Source: Kordia sp045105435 (GTDB taxonomy: Bacteria > Bacteroidota > Bacteroidia > Flavobacteriales > Flavobacteriaceae). From it: a DNA stretch of 14,911 nt. Location: the NCBI RefSeq assembly GCF_045105435.1, contig NZ_JBGCDL010000022.1, forward strand, positions 1 through 14,911. The letters run 5' to 3'. Below the pieces are notes generated by a model. That model did no database searches, was not told where the DNA came from, and worked only from the letters and a program-made list of their open reading frames with translations. Both the position numbers and the translations under genes were made by a program. This document shows, in pieces, positions 14,659-14,911 of this stretch. Each line of letters starts with the position of its first letter. The first letter of the stretch is position 1.

Positions 14659-14722
14659 GCTATGAAATAAATACTTAGTAAGTAATGCAACACACAACGG
14701 AGCAAAGCCAGCAACCAACAAC

Positions 14723-14911
14723 CTAAATCCCAGAAACAATCTTCACCTTATACTTCTCCAAATCAGACAAATAATCGGCAGGGACAAAATCGTCACGATC
14801 AAACTCTTCTTTACGTTTGTGCTTCATTTCATTACGTTTTACAGCCTTTAAAAAGCGCTTAATTTCCAGTGTGTTCTCTAACAATAAACCATCAACTTCA
14901 ATTCCTTTTCC
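14723..14911 (-). CDS. C-terminal end of an unrecognised protein, cut by the window edge
   Basis: The minus strand is open from the window edge to a TAG at 14723-14725, giving 62 residues without a start in view. They read from GKGIEVDGLLLENTLEIKRF through a basic and acidic stretch (KRNEMKHKRKEEFDRDD) to a last segment DYLSDLEKYKVKIVSGI. The composition is that of a soluble, charged protein end; no motif allows a family call. It is a real gene in my judgement because codon use and amino-acid make-up are ordinary for this genome and the frame stays open to the edge. It converges with the regulator gene. Confidence 0.6.
   Translation of the reverse strand, partial: GKGIEVDGLLLENTLEIKRFLKAVKRNEMKHKRKEEFDRDDFVPADYLSDLEKYKVKIVSGI

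Larger units (their letters stand above)
14460..14722. other. Intergenic stretch with small repeats
   Basis: No gene or clear terminator is visible. An imperfect direct duplication (about 14497-14550 and 14570-14623, offset 73 bp) carries the shared strings TATTAGTATT, CAAAGA and TGGTTCT. It is followed by short tandem repeats listed separately. The two flanking genes converge here. Confidence 0.5.

Noticed and set aside
14789..14796. ATCGTCAC, one base off the operator element
   Set aside because: It is single, with no partner 21-22 bp away, and lies inside the coding part of the minus-strand gene at the window end.

Overview
The window is AT-rich DNA from a member of the Bacteroidota, most likely a marine Flavobacteriaceae (a Kordia-like genome is my guess from general familiarity, not a search result). 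The reasons are two proteins with type IX secretion (T9SS) type A C-terminal sorting domains, leucine-rich solenoids with typical flavobacterial caps, a propeller/Y_Y_Y sensor joined to a LytTR domain, and promoter -7 boxes of the Bacteroidota form TAnnTTTG. No RNA genes, insertion sequences or CRISPR arrays were seen.

Layout. 1-1125 (+) is the C-terminal three quarters of a MoxR/magnesium-chelatase-I-like AAA+ ATPase. It meets, across a shared hairpin terminator, two minus-strand genes: a probable c-type cytochrome lipoprotein (1226-2518) and a class 3 lipase-like protein (2632-3915). From 4114 the genes run on the plus strand: a very small secreted protein that is little more than a T9SS sorting domain (4114-4443), a secreted seven-bladed beta-propeller with a T9SS domain (4712-6202), a 1773-residue secreted protein made of five capped leucine-rich solenoids plus a C-terminal adhesin/dockerin-like region (6339-11660), and a membrane-spanning sensor whose cytoplasmic end is a LytTR DNA-binding domain with no kinase in between (11913-14459). 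The 3' end holds an intergenic stretch with small tandem repeats and the end of an unrecognised minus-strand gene (14723-14911).

The main discovery candidate is regulatory. The propeller gene, the leucine-rich giant and the LytTR regulator each have, and the other genes lack, a pair of 8-bp elements TTCGTCAC (one copy TTCATCAC) set 21-22 bp apart. Each pair lies 37-39 bp upstream of an identical -7 box TATTTTTG. Two direct repeats about two helical turns apart is the known layout of LytTR-family operators, and the only LytTR protein in view is the third member of the set. I infer a compact self-contained regulon: an envelope-spanning propeller sensor that binds next to its own promoter and those of two large surface or secreted repeat proteins. 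At the regulator gene the operator pair is inverted and the -7 box lies almost on the start codon, which suggests a distinct autoregulatory mode and possibly a leaderless mRNA.
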